Shown: in pieces, positions 7,258-15,475 of the stretch
Layout: every line of letters begins with the position of its first letter
Numbering within the stretch: the first letter of the stretch is position 1
Origin: an uncultured Eubacteriales bacterium
GTDB taxonomy: Bacteria; Bacillota; Clostridia; Oscillospirales; QAKW01
DNA: 27,016 nt
Direction: 5' to 3'
Assembly (NCBI GenBank): GCA_902492505.1
Contig: CABULU010000024.1
Coordinates: forward strand, 1-27,016
Program-made: the position numbers and the translations under genes
The notes under the pieces: model-generated
What the model was told of the DNA's origin: nothing
The model's input: the letters and a program-made list of their open reading frames with translations, nothing else
The model's database searches: none

Positions 7258-8313
7258 CTAAAGTGCCGTCACATTAAAGCTTGCCGCACGAAGCATACGG
7301 TTATAAATGCCAAGCCCTAATCCACATGGTTCTATAACGCGTGCATAAATTTTTGTCACATCCGCCTCATCAAATCCGCGCAGAGCGGCAAAAAGATTTT
7401 TGGAAAGCGATAAGGGTTTATCAGGTGCGCCGTACTCTATAACAACCGCATTATTATACAACTCACTCTCACCGTCAAAGCAAAGCACACCTATCCTTTC
7501 TCCGGCACCGCTCTCCGAGATTTTATTCTTTATGTAGCTTATAACGTCGAAATCGTTTCCCCTTACAAGCTCCATTGCAGCGCGCGGCGCATAATGACGA
7601 TACAACATTCCGGGCGATGCAACAACGGCATTATTATCCCTAACGGGCGTCAGAACATTTTTATCTACCGATGTTTCAAAACCACAGCTTTCAAGCATCT
7701 GAGGAGTAACGGCGCCGGGGCGCAATATTTTGAGAGCAGACTTTCCCGATGGGATCACAACGGTGCTTTCAATACCGATATCACATCTTCCGCCGTCGAT
7801 TATTCCTGCAACTTTACCGTACAGGTCCGAGTATACATGTTCAAAGCATGTAGGTGAAGGACGCCCTGAAAGATTAGCGCTCGGCGCGACAATCGGCACG
7901 CCTGACAGACGTATCAGCTCGATTGCAACCGGATGCGACGGACAACGCACAGCCACCGTATCACCTCCTGCCGTTACCGAGAACGGGACACTATCGCGCT
8001 TTTGCAAAACTACTGTAAGCGCACCGGGCCAAAATTCTAAAAAAAGCCTTTCAAGTTCCTGCGGGACACAGCGAGCGACTGTTTCAAGCATTTCGAGACT
8101 GCTGATATGGGCAATAAGTGGATTATTTGCCGGTCTGTTTTTAACCTCAAAAATTTTTCTGACAGCACTGTCATCAAGTGCATTCGCGCCGAGACCGTAC
8201 ACAGTCTCGGTCGGAAAAGCGACAAGTCCGCCGCTTTTAATTATCCCTGCATATTTTTGAAGAATAGAATTATCGGGTGCATCGGTACCTATTTTATCAA
8301 CAAGCGTTTTCAT
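7258..8313 (-). CDS. tsaC: L-threonylcarbamoyladenylate synthase (Sua5/YwlC type)
   Basis: This enzyme makes threonylcarbamoyl-AMP from threonine, bicarbonate and ATP, the first step of the t6A37 tRNA modification. At 351 aa it is the two-domain Sua5 form. The YrdC domain (about 15-205) has FPTETVYGLG, the KNRPANNPLIAHI segment, PSANLSGRPSPT, GIESTVV and LRPGAVT. The linker SPGMLYRHYAP then leads to the C-terminal Sua5 domain (about 235-351). The ATG directly abuts the prfA stop codon, and its ribosome binding site AGGAG lies within the last prfA codons, which suggests coupled translation. The gene order prfA then ywlC is common in Firmicutes, though prmC, often beside them, is absent here. 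Confidence 0.95.
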   Translation of the reverse strand: MKTLVDKIGTDAPDNSILQKYAGIIKSGGLVAFPTETVYGLGANALDDSAVRKIFEVKNRPANNPLIAHISSLEMLETVARCVPQELERLFLEFWPGALTVVLQKRDSVPFSVTAGGDTVAVRCPSHPVAIELIRLSGVPIVAPSANLSGRPSPTCFEHVYSDLYGKVAGIIDGGRCDIGIESTVVIPSGKSALKILRPGAVTPQMLESCGFETSVDKNVLTPVRDNNAVVASPGMLYRHYAPRAAMELVRGNDFDVISYIKNKISESGAGERIGVLCFDGESELYNNAVVIEYGAPDKPLSLSKNLFAALRGFDEADVTKIYARVIEPCGLGLGIYNRMLRAASFNVTAL

Positions 8314-9384
8314 TTACTCCTGCGCGCCTTTCAGTTTTTCCGCCTGATCACTTGTTACAAGAGCATCTATAAGTTCGTCAAGCGCACCATTAAGAATCTG
8401 CTCAAGCTTATATAAAGTAAGACCTATACGATGATCAGTTACTCTACCCTGAGGATAGTTATAGGTACGTATGCGCTCGCTTCGGTCTCCCGTGCCTACC
8501 TGCGACTTGCGCTCACTTGCGATTTCGGCGTTTTTCTTTGCGCGCTCCATATCTACAAGCCGTGAGCGCAAAATTTTCATTGCGCGCTCTTTGTTTTTAT
8601 GCTGTGAACGCTCATCCTGACACTCAACCACAAGACCTGTCGGCAAATGTGTAATTCTGATAGCGCTTTCTGTCTTATTTACGTGCTGTCCGCCGGCGCC
8701 GGATGAACGGTAGGTATCTATCTGAAGATCGGCGGGATTAATTTCAAATTCAACCTCTTCCGCTTCAGGCAAAACGGCAACCGTGACAGTGGAGGTGTGT
8801 ATTCTGCCTCCGCTCTCCGTTTCCGGAACGCGCTGGACACGGTGAACGCCACTTTCAAACTTATAGCGCGAATATGCGCCCTCCCCACTGATTGAAAAAG
8901 AGATTTCCTTTATTCCGCCAAGCTCGGTTTCATAGAGATTAAGAACCTCATATTTAAAGCCTTTTGTCTCGGCATACATTGTGTACATACGAAAAAGATC
9001 GGCTGCAAAAAGAGCCGCCTCCTCGCCGCCTGCACCGCCGCGTATTTCTATAATAACGTTTTTATCATCATTCTCATCACGAGGGAGCAATAATATTTTA
9101 AGTTCCTTTTCACACTCGGAAAGCGCCTGCCTGTCGGCAAGCATTGTTTCCTCCGCAAGTGCTCGCAGCTCCGCGTCCGTTTCGGTTTCAAGCAGTTCAC
9201 AAGCCTCCTTATAGCTTACCTCATGAGCCGTATATTCATTATACTTTTCTATTATAGGAGTAAGATGCTTATGCTCTCTCATCAACGAAGTATATACCGC
9301 ACGGTCCGCAACCACCTGCGGATCGGACAGTCTTTTTGCAAGCTCATCATAATGTATACTTATTTCTTTTATTTTTTCTATCAT
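8314..9384 (-). CDS. prfA: Peptide chain release factor 1
   Basis: RF1 recognises UAA and UAG stop codons and triggers hydrolysis of peptidyl-tRNA on the ribosome. The 356-aa protein has the normal domains: an N-terminal helical domain, the EIRGGAGGEEA segment (113-122), the stop-codon reading loop with Pro-Glu-Thr (187-189, the PxT motif of RF1), and the catalytic SSGAGGQHVNKTESAIR with Gly-Gly-Gln at 231-233. The PxT motif separates it from RF2. No prmC gene, which would encode the methylase for this glutamine, lies next to it. It is the second gene of the operon, 16 nt after DUF951. Confidence 0.97.
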   Translation of the reverse strand: MIEKIKEISIHYDELAKRLSDPQVVADRAVYTSLMREHKHLTPIIEKYNEYTAHEVSYKEACELLETETDAELRALAEETMLADRQALSECEKELKILLLPRDENDDKNVIIEIRGGAGGEEAALFAADLFRMYTMYAETKGFKYEVLNLYETELGGIKEISFSISGEGAYSRYKFESGVHRVQRVPETESGGRIHTSTVTVAVLPEAEEVEFEINPADLQIDTYRSSGAGGQHVNKTESAIRITHLPTGLVVECQDERSQHKNKERAMKILRSRLVDMERAKKNAEIASERKSQVGTGDRSERIRTYNYPQGRVTDHRIGLTLYKLEQILNGALDELIDALVTSDQAEKLKGAQE

Positions 9385-9400
9385 TTACTTCTCCGTTTAA

Positions 9401-9595
9401 TTATATTGCAGGCGGAGCCTTGCCCTCGATTTTTTTTATATTTCGCTCCGCCTTACTGCGAGGAACCATCACTTCCCTGCCGCACGTGATACAGCGTATT
9501 TTAAAATCCATGCCTATCCGCAGCACCTCAAACCTTTTCCCGCCGCAGGGATGCTGTTTTTTCATCAGCAGTATATCACCGACGTTTACGTCCAT
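9401..9595 (-). CDS. DUF951 family small protein (possible metal- or nucleic-acid-binding)
   Basis: This 64-aa protein matches DUF951, a short Firmicutes family of unknown role. Visible features are MDVNVGDILLMKKQHPCGG at the start, FEVLRIGMDFKIRC, then ITCGREVMVPRSKAERNIKKI. A cysteine in HPCG and two in CITCG could together hold a metal ion in a small beta barrel. The basic C-terminus fits nucleic-acid contact, but that is inference. I start it at 9595 because GGAGGAAAT stands immediately upstream. The open frame extends 23 codons further back, across the likely promoter. It is the first gene of the prfA operon. Confidence 0.85.
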   Translation of the reverse strand: MDVNVGDILLMKKQHPCGGKRFEVLRIGMDFKIRCITCGREVMVPRSKAERNIKKIEGKAPPAI

Positions 9596-9629
9596 ATTTC
9601 CTCCGACCAAATAAGTTCTATATTTTGTA

Positions 9630-9658
9630 ATTATATCACAGAGCTTTACAAAATTAAA
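9630..9658 (-). promoter_or_regulatory. Probable promoter of the DUF951-prfA-tsaC-coaE operon
   Basis: On the minus strand a perfect TATAAT (9630-9635) is preceded by TGA, the extended -10 TGn motif. A weak -35 box TTTAAT (9653-9658) lies 17 nt upstream. It sits 35 nt before the DUF951 start codon. The extended -10 compensates for the poor -35. Confidence 0.5.
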
Positions 9659-9686
9659 GTGCAAATATAAAAAAAGCAGTTATTAA

Positions 9687-9715
9687 TTGAACGCTGACAC
9701 ATATAAATTTTATAG
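9687..9715 (+). promoter_or_regulatory. Possible promoter of the S1-domain gene
   Basis: TTGAAC (9687-9692) and TTATAG (9710-9715) are 17 nt apart and end 22 nt before the start codon. Both boxes deviate from consensus, and a start at the end of the -10 box plus about 7 nt would give a leader of roughly 15 nt. Weak but well placed. Confidence 0.3.
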
Positions 9716-9737
9716 GACAATAAACGGAGGGCTGAAT

Positions 9738-10676
9738 ATGAAAAAACAGGAATACAGACCTGAGGGTATAATTGATGCAAATGACAGCGTTTACCTTTGC
9801 GGAATAAAGGGACTTTCAAGAGCGATGGCCGAGGGAAAGATTTTACAGGCGCGCTGTCTCATGTGTGACGCAGAACACAACCTGCATCTGCGCCTGGGCA
9901 GTATCAAAGCAATTATACCGCGTGATGAAGCGGCGCTGGGCATTAAAGAAGGAACTGTCAAAGACGTTGCTATTATAACGCGAGTAAATAAAATGGTTTG
10001 CTTCAAGGTAACAAATATCGCTCAGCGCGACGGCGAGACAGTTGCTTTCCTTTCACGCAGAAAGGCACAGGAGGAATGTGAAAAGTATATTTTCGACACA
10101 CTTCAAACCGGCGATATTATAGACGCTCGCGTCACACACCTCGAACAGTTCGGTGCGTTTGCCGATATAGGCTGCGGAATAATTTCCATGATTTCCATAG
10201 ACAACATTTCCGTTTCAAGAATTGAGCACCCGAAAAACAGGTTCACGGCGGGAATGGATATTAAGGCCGTTGTAAAGTCGATAGACTATGCAGCCGGAAG
10301 AATTAATCTTTCCCACAAAGAGCTGCTGGGCACGTGGGAGCAAAACGCACAGATGTTTCGCGCAGGCGAAACGGTTTCGGGAATCGTGCGCAGTATAGAA
10401 AGCTACGGTATATTTATAGAGTTGACGCCGAACCTTGCAGGGCTCGCAGAGCTGACTCCCGGCGTCACTGCCGGCAGCCGCGTAAGCGTTTACATAAAAA
10501 GTATTATACCCGAAAAAATGAAAGTAAAACTTGCGGTTGTAGAAGCTATCGAAGAGCAAAGCTCACCGGAACCCCTTAAATATATGTTTGAAGGAGAAAG
10601 AATTGACTTTTGGCGTTACTCTCCGGAATGCAGCGGAAAAACAATAGAAACGATTTTCTTACAGACAGCAAACTGA
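9738..10676 (+). CDS. S1 RNA-binding domain protein (ribosomal protein S1-like)
   Basis: The 312-aa protein carries two clear S1 (OB-fold) RNA-binding domains at about 123-195 (GDIIDARVTHLEQFGAFADI through INLSHKELLGTW) and 208-268 (GETVSGIVRSIESYGIFIEL onward). A degenerate S1-like unit precedes them at about 33-105 (CLMCDAEHNLHLRLGSIKAIIP). This is shorter than E. coli S1 and resembles the S1-like proteins of Clostridia, which may bind mRNA or the 30S subunit. Its exact role is not set by sequence. The start at 9738 follows CGGAGG (9725-9730). The frame remains open back to a TTG at 9687, but that lies over the putative promoter. A strong terminator follows. Confidence 0.88.
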   Translation: MKKQEYRPEGIIDANDSVYLCGIKGLSRAMAEGKILQARCLMCDAEHNLHLRLGSIKAIIPRDEAALGIKEGTVKDVAIITRVNKMVCFKVTNIAQRDGETVAFLSRRKAQEECEKYIFDTLQTGDIIDARVTHLEQFGAFADIGCGIISMISIDNISVSRIEHPKNRFTAGMDIKAVVKSIDYAAGRINLSHKELLGTWEQNAQMFRAGETVSGIVRSIESYGIFIELTPNLAGLAELTPGVTAGSRVSVYIKSIIPEKMKVKLAVVEAIEEQSSPEPLKYMFEGERIDFWRYSPECSGKTIETIFLQTAN

Positions 10677-10682
10677 ATATCT

Positions 10683-10715
10683 CCGCGCAGCTTTTGCTGC
10701 GCGGTTTAATATTTT
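10683..10715 (+). terminator. Intrinsic terminator after the S1-domain gene
   Basis: CCGCGCAGC (10683-10691) and GCTGCGCGG (10696-10704) form a perfect nine-pair stem with a TTTT loop, followed by TTTAATATTTT. It separates the S1 gene from the ylxM-ffh promoter 15 nt further on. Confidence 0.92.
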
Positions 10716-10729
10716 CCACATATATACTC

Positions 10730-10758
10730 TTGACAAATGCAGACAAATACTGTATAAT
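10730..10758 (+). promoter_or_regulatory. Consensus sigma-A promoter for ylxM-ffh
   Basis: TTGACA (10730-10735), a 17-nt spacer and TATAAT (10753-10758) match the housekeeping consensus at all twelve positions. The ylxM start is 50 nt downstream. A strong constitutive promoter suits SRP expression and probably drives the downstream rpsP-khpA genes too. Confidence 0.93.
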
Positions 10759-10808
10759 GTGTAAAGTAATAAGCTTTACACATCTTCGTGTCAACAGACG
10801 GAGGGTAT

Positions 10809-11177
10809 ATGAAAGACTTAAAGGTTTCACTTCTGCTGGATTTTTACGGCGGAATACTGACTGACAAGCAGCTTGACGCGCTCGAATTGTACTACAATGA
10901 GGATTTGTCTCTTGCCGAAATTGCACAGCATACTAAAATTACGCGCCAGGGAGTCCGTGATTCTATAAAGCGCGGCGAAGCTATACTTTTTGAGATGGAA
11001 GAGAAGCTTGGGTTTTATAAAAAATATCATAATATCGGTGAAAAGGTAAGCGAAGTTTTAAATCTCACAGAAAATATTCGGGATATCAATTCGCGGCACT
11101 GCCGCTCGGTTGAAATATCCGAATTTTGTGACGATATACAAGCGGTTCTGTCACCGCTTACAGAACAAAAACAGTAG
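10809..11177 (+). CDS. ylxM: YlxM/UPF0122 helix-turn-helix protein, SRP-associated
   Basis: The 122-aa protein is the partner encoded next to ffh in Firmicutes. It resembles sigma-factor region 4: the segment LTDKQLDALELYYNEDLSLA leads to EIAQHTKITRQGVRDSIKRGE, a helix-turn-helix at about residues 17-58. A helical C-terminal part follows. In streptococci the YlxM homologue modulates assembly or GTPase activity of the signal recognition particle. That role is taken from the family, not seen here. The start at 10809 follows CGGAGGG. ffh begins 9 nt after its stop, so the pair is an operon driven by the consensus promoter at 10730-10758. Confidence 0.92.
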   Translation: MKDLKVSLLLDFYGGILTDKQLDALELYYNEDLSLAEIAQHTKITRQGVRDSIKRGEAILFEMEEKLGFYKKYHNIGEKVSEVLNLTENIRDINSRHCRSVEISEFCDDIQAVLSPLTEQKQ

Positions 11178-11186
11178 GAGCACTAC

Positions 11187-12515
11187 ATGGCATTTGAAGG
11201 ACTTGCAGATAAGCTGTCACAGGCTTTTAAAAATCTGAAACGCAAAGGCAGGCTGAGCGAGGGCGACGTTAAAACCGCCATGCGCGAGATAAAGCTTGCA
11301 CTGCTGGAGGCAGACGTTTCATATAAAGTCGTAAAGGAATTTGTGAATAACGTATCGGCGCGCTGTGTAGGAAGCGACGTGCTTGAAAGCCTCACCCCTT
11401 CACAGCAGGTTATAAAAATTGTAAATGACGAGCTTACGGCTATCATGGGCTCGCAGGTATCAAAAATAAAAATTTCCTCAGCTCCGCCAACGATTGTAAT
11501 GATGGTGGGCCTTCAGGGTACGGGTAAAACCACACACTGCGGAAAACTGGCAAATTATTTTAAAAAGCAGGGCAAGCGCCCCCTTCTTGTCGCTTGTGAC
11601 ATTTACCGCCCGGCTGCAATAAGCCAGCTTTGCATTGTCGGTGATTCTGTTGATGTGCCTGTTTATAAAATCGACGGCGAAAAGGATGCAGTTAAAATTG
11701 CAAAGAGCGGCGTTGAACACGCAAAAAAACACGGGAACGATATTGTTTTTATCGATACCGCAGGTCGGCTGCACATTGACGAGCTGTTAATGGATGAGCT
11801 GAACAATATCAAAACACAGATAAATCCAACTGAGATTCTGCTTGTTGTGGATTCCATGACAGGACAGGACGCCGTAAATGTTGCTGAGAAATTCAACGAA
11901 CTGCTAAATATTGACGGTGTTGTTCTGACTAAGCTGGACGGTGACACACGCGGAGGCGCGGCGCTTTCGGTCAAGCACATCACCGGAAAACCGATAAAGT
12001 TTGCAGGCATCGGCGAAAAGATGGAGGATATCGAGCCGTTTTATCCCGACAGAATGGCGTCCAGAATTTTAGGAATGGGCGACGTGTTAACACTTATCGA
12101 CAAAGCACAAGCGGCGTTTGATGAAAAGCAGGCGGCAGAGCTTGAAGAAAAAATGCGAAAAAACAAGTTCACGCTCACCGACTATCTTGAACAAATGAAA
12201 CAGATAAAGCAGATGGGACCGCTTGAAAACCTTATCGGTATGATACCGGGCGCAGGCAAGGCGCTGAAAGGTGCGACTGTCGATGAGAAGGCAATGGCAC
12301 ATTTTGAAGCTATAATTTTATCTATGACACCGGGAGAGCGCGAAGATCCTTCAGTAATAAACGCATCACGTCGGCGCAGAATTGCCGCGGGAAGCGGACG
12401 AACAGTAGAAGAGGTCAACCGACTTCTAAGGCAGTTCGAGCAGATGAACAAATTATTTAAGCAGCTGAATTCCAAAAAGAAAAACAAAAATTTTCTTCGC
12501 GGATTTGGTATATAA
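11187..12515 (+). CDS. ffh: Signal recognition particle protein Ffh (SRP54)
   Basis: Ffh binds signal sequences of nascent membrane and secreted proteins together with SRP RNA and hands them to FtsY through a GTPase cycle. The 442-aa protein has the N domain (1-90), then the G domain with GLQGTGKTTHCGK (108-120), DTAGR (190-194), TKLDGDTRGG (248-257) and GKPIKFAGIGE. The methionine-rich M domain follows (about 325-430), including MGPLENLIGMIPG and the SRP-RNA-binding SRRRRIAAGSGR. It ends in a lysine-rich tail (KKKNKN). Length and motif order are normal. Neither ftsY nor an SRP RNA gene was found in the window. Confidence 0.98.
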   Translation: MAFEGLADKLSQAFKNLKRKGRLSEGDVKTAMREIKLALLEADVSYKVVKEFVNNVSARCVGSDVLESLTPSQQVIKIVNDELTAIMGSQVSKIKISSAPPTIVMMVGLQGTGKTTHCGKLANYFKKQGKRPLLVACDIYRPAAISQLCIVGDSVDVPVYKIDGEKDAVKIAKSGVEHAKKHGNDIVFIDTAGRLHIDELLMDELNNIKTQINPTEILLVVDSMTGQDAVNVAEKFNELLNIDGVVLTKLDGDTRGGAALSVKHITGKPIKFAGIGEKMEDIEPFYPDRMASRILGMGDVLTLIDKAQAAFDEKQAAELEEKMRKNKFTLTDYLEQMKQIKQMGPLENLIGMIPGAGKALKGATVDEKAMAHFEAIILSMTPGEREDPSVINASRRRRIAAGSGRTVEEVNRLLRQFEQMNKLFKQLNSKKKNKNFLRGFGI

Positions 12516-12536
12516 AAATCAGAAAGGAGATAAAAA

Positions 12537-12779
12537 ATGGCAGTAAAAATCAGACTCAGACGTCTTGGCGCAAAGTCTGCGCCGACATACAGAATCGTAG
12601 TGGCTGACTCAAGATTTCCCCGCGACGGAAGATTTATTGAGGAGATAGGCACTTACAATCCCTGCACAGAACCGTCAACTGTTACAATTGATGCGGAGAA
12701 AGCAAAAAGCTGGATCAAGAACGGCGCACAGCCCACAGATACAGTTAAAGCGCTGCTTAAAAAACAGGGTGTTCTTTAA
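12537..12779 (+). CDS. rpsP: 30S ribosomal protein S16
   Basis: S16 is a small primary-assembly protein of the 30S body. The 80-aa sequence has the hallmark start MAVKIRLRRLGAKSAPTYRI, then VVADSRFPRDGRFIEEIGTYNP and the C-terminal KSWIKNGAQPTDTVKALLKK. AAAGGAG stands 7 nt before the ATG. It lies 21 nt after ffh with no terminator between, so it can be read from the ylxM-ffh promoter. It begins the classic rpsP-khpA-rimM-trmD block. Confidence 0.98.
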   Translation: MAVKIRLRRLGAKSAPTYRIVVADSRFPRDGRFIEEIGTYNPCTEPSTVTIDAEKAKSWIKNGAQPTDTVKALLKKQGVL

Positions 12780-12830
12780 TTTTGATTTTGTCTTAAAGAT
12801 TTTATTCAATCAAGGAAACGGACTAAAAAC

Positions 12831-13058
12831 ATGAAAGAACTTATAACCTACCTTGCAAGGTCGCTTGTTGACGCACCCGATGCAGTCACGGTCGAAGAAC
12901 AAGAGACAGAGGACAGCATTGTTTACATTTTAAGTGTTGCGCCCGACGACATGGGAAGAGTTATCGGCAAGCACGGTAAGATTGCCAAAGCAATCCGCTC
13001 AATTGTAAAATCAGCGTCCTACAAGCTGTCTAAAAAAGTTGTTGTCGAAATTAAATAA
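12831..13058 (+). CDS. khpA: KH-domain RNA-binding protein KhpA
   Basis: This 75-aa protein is a single KH domain that in Firmicutes pairs with KhpB (Jag/EloR) to bind RNA and influence cell elongation. The RNA-contacting loop is in GRVIGKHGKIAKAIRS (about 46-61), followed by a strand KVVVEIK at the end. The position between rpsP and rimM is the usual one. The ribosome binding site is AAGGAAA, 13-14 nt upstream and rather weak. A hairpin terminator directly follows the gene, which may reduce transcription into rimM-trmD. Confidence 0.94.
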   Translation: MKELITYLARSLVDAPDAVTVEEQETEDSIVYILSVAPDDMGRVIGKHGKIAKAIRSIVKSASYKLSKKVVVEIK

Positions 13059-13069
13059 CGGCTTTTTTG

Positions 13070-13098
13070 AGGAAGGTTTTTACCTTCCTTTATTTTTT
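13070..13098 (+). terminator. Intrinsic terminator or attenuator between khpA and rimM
   Basis: AGGAAGGT (13070-13077) pairs perfectly with ACCTTCCT (13082-13089) around a TTTT loop, followed by TTATTTTTT. It looks like a working terminator inside what is usually one operon. The rimM start is 35 nt beyond, with no evident promoter between, so partial read-through is likely. Confidence 0.8.
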
Positions 13099-13132
13099 AT
13101 TCTGCATATATATTTAAAGAGGAAGTAATAAA

Positions 13133-13630
13133 ATGGATAATCTACTTGTCGCCGGTAAAATAGTAAATACTCATGCTCTGAAAGGCGAGGTCCGCATATA
13201 TCCTTACTGTGACGATGCAGAGTTTTTGTGCGAATTTGAACGGCTGTTTATTGACGGCACTGAAAAAAACATTGAAACCGCCAGGGTTCACAAAGGCCAG
13301 GCTCTTATAAAATTTGACGGAGTAGACAATATCAATGACGCGCAAAGTCTTGTCGGGCATTTTGTTTATATATCAAAAGACGATATTGAACTGGAGGACG
13401 GAAGATTTTTTATAGAAGATATCAAAGGGCTTTCAGTGATTGATGCCGAGACACGCATTGAATACGGAAAGGTTATAAACGTCATAGAAACCGGCGCTAA
13501 CGATGTTTTTGAAGTAAAATCTCCCGACGGCAAAATACTGCTTGTACCCAAAATACCTGATGTTATAAAAGAAATCGATATTGAAAGAAAAGTAATAATA
13601 ATTACTCCGATAAAGGGGCTTTTTGAATGA
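13133..13630 (+). CDS. rimM: Ribosome maturation factor RimM
   Basis: RimM binds S19 and assists 16S rRNA maturation of the 30S head. The 165-aa protein has the N-terminal RimM domain (VAGKIVNTHALKGEVRIYPY, about 5-85) and a C-terminal PRC barrel (about 95-165), including the ETGANDVFEVKSPDGKILLV segment and KIPDVIKEIDIERKVIII. AGAGGAAG precedes the ATG. Its stop overlaps the trmD start by 4 nt (ATGA), giving coupled translation as in many Firmicutes. Confidence 0.96.
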   Translation: MDNLLVAGKIVNTHALKGEVRIYPYCDDAEFLCEFERLFIDGTEKNIETARVHKGQALIKFDGVDNINDAQSLVGHFVYISKDDIELEDGRFFIEDIKGLSVIDAETRIEYGKVINVIETGANDVFEVKSPDGKILLVPKIPDVIKEIDIERKVIIITPIKGLFE

Positions 13631-14316
13631 TTTTTGACGTGATGACGCTTTTTCCTGAGCTAATAAACACAATTACGAACGAGAGTATTATAGGCAGGGC
13701 AAAAGCCAAAGGAATAATTACCGTCAATGCGGTTGATATCAGAGATTACACAAAAGACAAGCACAGGCGAGTAGACGACTACCCGTACGGCGGAGGTTAC
13801 GGCATGGTTATGCAATGCCAGCCTATATACGATTGTTTTGCAGACATAACAAAAGACTGTGCAGAAAAGCCGCACACGGTTTACATGTCTCCAAAAGGCA
13901 CCGTCCTCACGCAAAAACGCGCTATGGAATTATCACAGATAAATCAAGGACGACTTGTAATACTGTGCGGTCACTATGAGGGAGTAGATCAGCGCATACT
14001 GGATGAGATCGTCGATGAAGAAATATCAATAGGCGATTACGTTCTCACCGGCGGAGAGATACCGGCATGCGTACTGATAGACTGTGTAAGCCGCATGATA
14101 AACGGAGTACTTTCAGACAGTGCGGCTTACGAAAAGGAAAGTCATTTTTCAGGATTACTCGAACATCCGCAGTATACCCGCCCGGAAGAGTGGCACGGCA
14201 GACGTGTGCCGGAAATACTTTTGTCGGGACATCACGCAAATATAGAAAAATGGAAGAACGATACAGGACTTGAGCTTACAAAAAAACTGCGTCCGGATAT
14301 ATTAAACAATAAATAA
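13627..14316 (+). CDS. trmD: tRNA (guanine-N1-)-methyltransferase TrmD
   Basis: TrmD puts the methyl group on G37 of tRNAs with a G36-G37 sequence, using SAM, and so prevents +1 frameshifting. The 229-aa protein is a SPOUT knot methylase: DYPYGGGYGMVMQCQP (about 52-67), then the trefoil knot around LCGHYEGVDQRILDEIVDEE (about 112-132) and SIGDYVLTGGEIP. The C-terminal part includes LEHPQYTRPEEWHG and VPEILLSGHHANIEKW. The length is normal. A bidirectional terminator follows at once, so rplS, which usually comes next, is not here. Confidence 0.97.
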   Translation: MIFDVMTLFPELINTITNESIIGRAKAKGIITVNAVDIRDYTKDKHRRVDDYPYGGGYGMVMQCQPIYDCFADITKDCAEKPHTVYMSPKGTVLTQKRAMELSQINQGRLVILCGHYEGVDQRILDEIVDEEISIGDYVLTGGEIPACVLIDCVSRMINGVLSDSAAYEKESHFSGLLEHPQYTRPEEWHGRRVPEILLSGHHANIEKWKNDTGLELTKKLRPDILNNK

Positions 14317-14345
14317 AAAGCCAAAGTTGAAAAACTTTGGCTTTT
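14316..14345. terminator. Bidirectional terminator between trmD and mreB
   Basis: AAAAGCCAAAGTT (14316-14328) pairs with AACTTTGGCTTTT (14333-14345) around GAAA, a perfect 13-pair stem. The A-run and T-run at its ends make it a terminator in both directions for the convergent trmD and mreB genes. Confidence 0.92.
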
Positions 14346-14348
14346 ATA

Positions 14349-15374
14349 TTAATATCTTCTATTTGAACGTGTAAAAACCGATGTTTCGGCATTATCATGC
14401 TTGTCTATATAATCAAGAGATTTGCCCGTACCTATAGCCACGCATGAAACGGCATCATCCGCAACACGTGTCTTAATACCGATTCTGCTTGAAATCAGCT
14501 GGTCAAATCCGCGTATCAACGCACCGCCGCCGGTCATGACAACACCGTTTTGATATATATCACCAACAAGCTCCGGCGGAGTTCTTTCAAGCACACCATG
14601 AAGTGCGTCAACAATGCTAAATGCACATTCCTGAAGAGGCTGCATTATCTCATTTGAATTAATCTCGATGGACTTAGGCAAACCGTTTAAAAGGCACCTG
14701 CCTTTTATTATCATTGTAGATACTTCAGGCTGTTCATACACACAGCCTATTTCCTGTTTAATATTTTCAGCTGTGCGCTCGCCTATCAGCATATTATACT
14801 CACGTCTGATATATTTGACAATCGACTCATCAAATTTATCTCCCGCGACTTTTATGGAGTCGGACAAAACAACCTCACCGAGAGACAAAACAGCAATATC
14901 CGTCGTACCTCCGCCTACATCTACTACAATATTTCCGTTCGGTCTTAAAATATCTATACCCGCACCGATAGCTGCGGCCTTGGGCTCCTCGATAAGACCG
15001 ACATACTTTGCTCCGGCGTTTTTGGCCGCTTCCTCGACAGCCATTTCCTCAACCTCAGTGACACCTGACGGCACGCAGATAATTACCCGCGGCTTGAACA
15101 CTGACGACTTAATAACCCGTGTCAGGAAATACTTTATCATCTTTTCAGTCGTCTCATAATCAGAAATTACGCCGTCACGCAAAGGGCGGATAGCCACAAT
15201 ATTATTCGGCGTTCTGCCGACCATACGACGAGCCTCCTCACCGACAGCAAGAACCTTTTTACTCGCAGTATCAATGGCCACAACGCTCGGTTCCTTTAAA
15301 ACAATACCTTTACCTTTAACATAAACGAGTACGGTAGCCGTACCTAAATCAATTCCAACATCCTGTCCTATCAT
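14349..15374 (-). CDS. mreB: Rod shape-determining protein MreB/Mbl
   Basis: This bacterial actin forms membrane-bound filaments that steer the elongation machinery. The 341-aa protein has the actin-fold phosphate loops: DVGIDLGTATVLVYVKGKGI at the N-terminus, VDVGGGTTDIAVLSLGEVV near residue 157, and VVMTGGGALIRGFDQL near 285. KEPSVVAID and VIICVPSGVTEVEE are also typical. The gene stands alone, with its own promoter and terminator, and no mreC, mreD or minCD beside it. Such solitary copies in Firmicutes are often called Mbl or MreBH, and which one this is cannot be settled here. AAGGAG lies 8 nt before the ATG. Confidence 0.94.
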   Translation of the reverse strand: MIGQDVGIDLGTATVLVYVKGKGIVLKEPSVVAIDTASKKVLAVGEEARRMVGRTPNNIVAIRPLRDGVISDYETTEKMIKYFLTRVIKSSVFKPRVIICVPSGVTEVEEMAVEEAAKNAGAKYVGLIEEPKAAAIGAGIDILRPNGNIVVDVGGGTTDIAVLSLGEVVLSDSIKVAGDKFDESIVKYIRREYNMLIGERTAENIKQEIGCVYEQPEVSTMIIKGRCLLNGLPKSIEINSNEIMQPLQECAFSIVDALHGVLERTPPELVGDIYQNGVVMTGGGALIRGFDQLISSRIGIKTRVADDAVSCVAIGTGKSLDYIDKHDNAETSVFTRSNRRY

Positions 15375-15446
15375 TTTAAACTCCTTGCCACTATACGGCG
15401 TGCTTACAAAGCAGCCATTATCAGATTAACTTTATTAACATAAGAT

Positions 15447-15475
15447 ATTATACAATATTGAATTGCATTAATCAA
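15447..15475 (-). promoter_or_regulatory. Promoter of mreB
   Basis: On the minus strand TTGATT (15470-15475) and TATAAT (15447-15452) are exactly 17 nt apart. The -35 box directly abuts the TGA stop codon of comF. The leader to the mreB ATG is about 65 nt. Confidence 0.75.
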
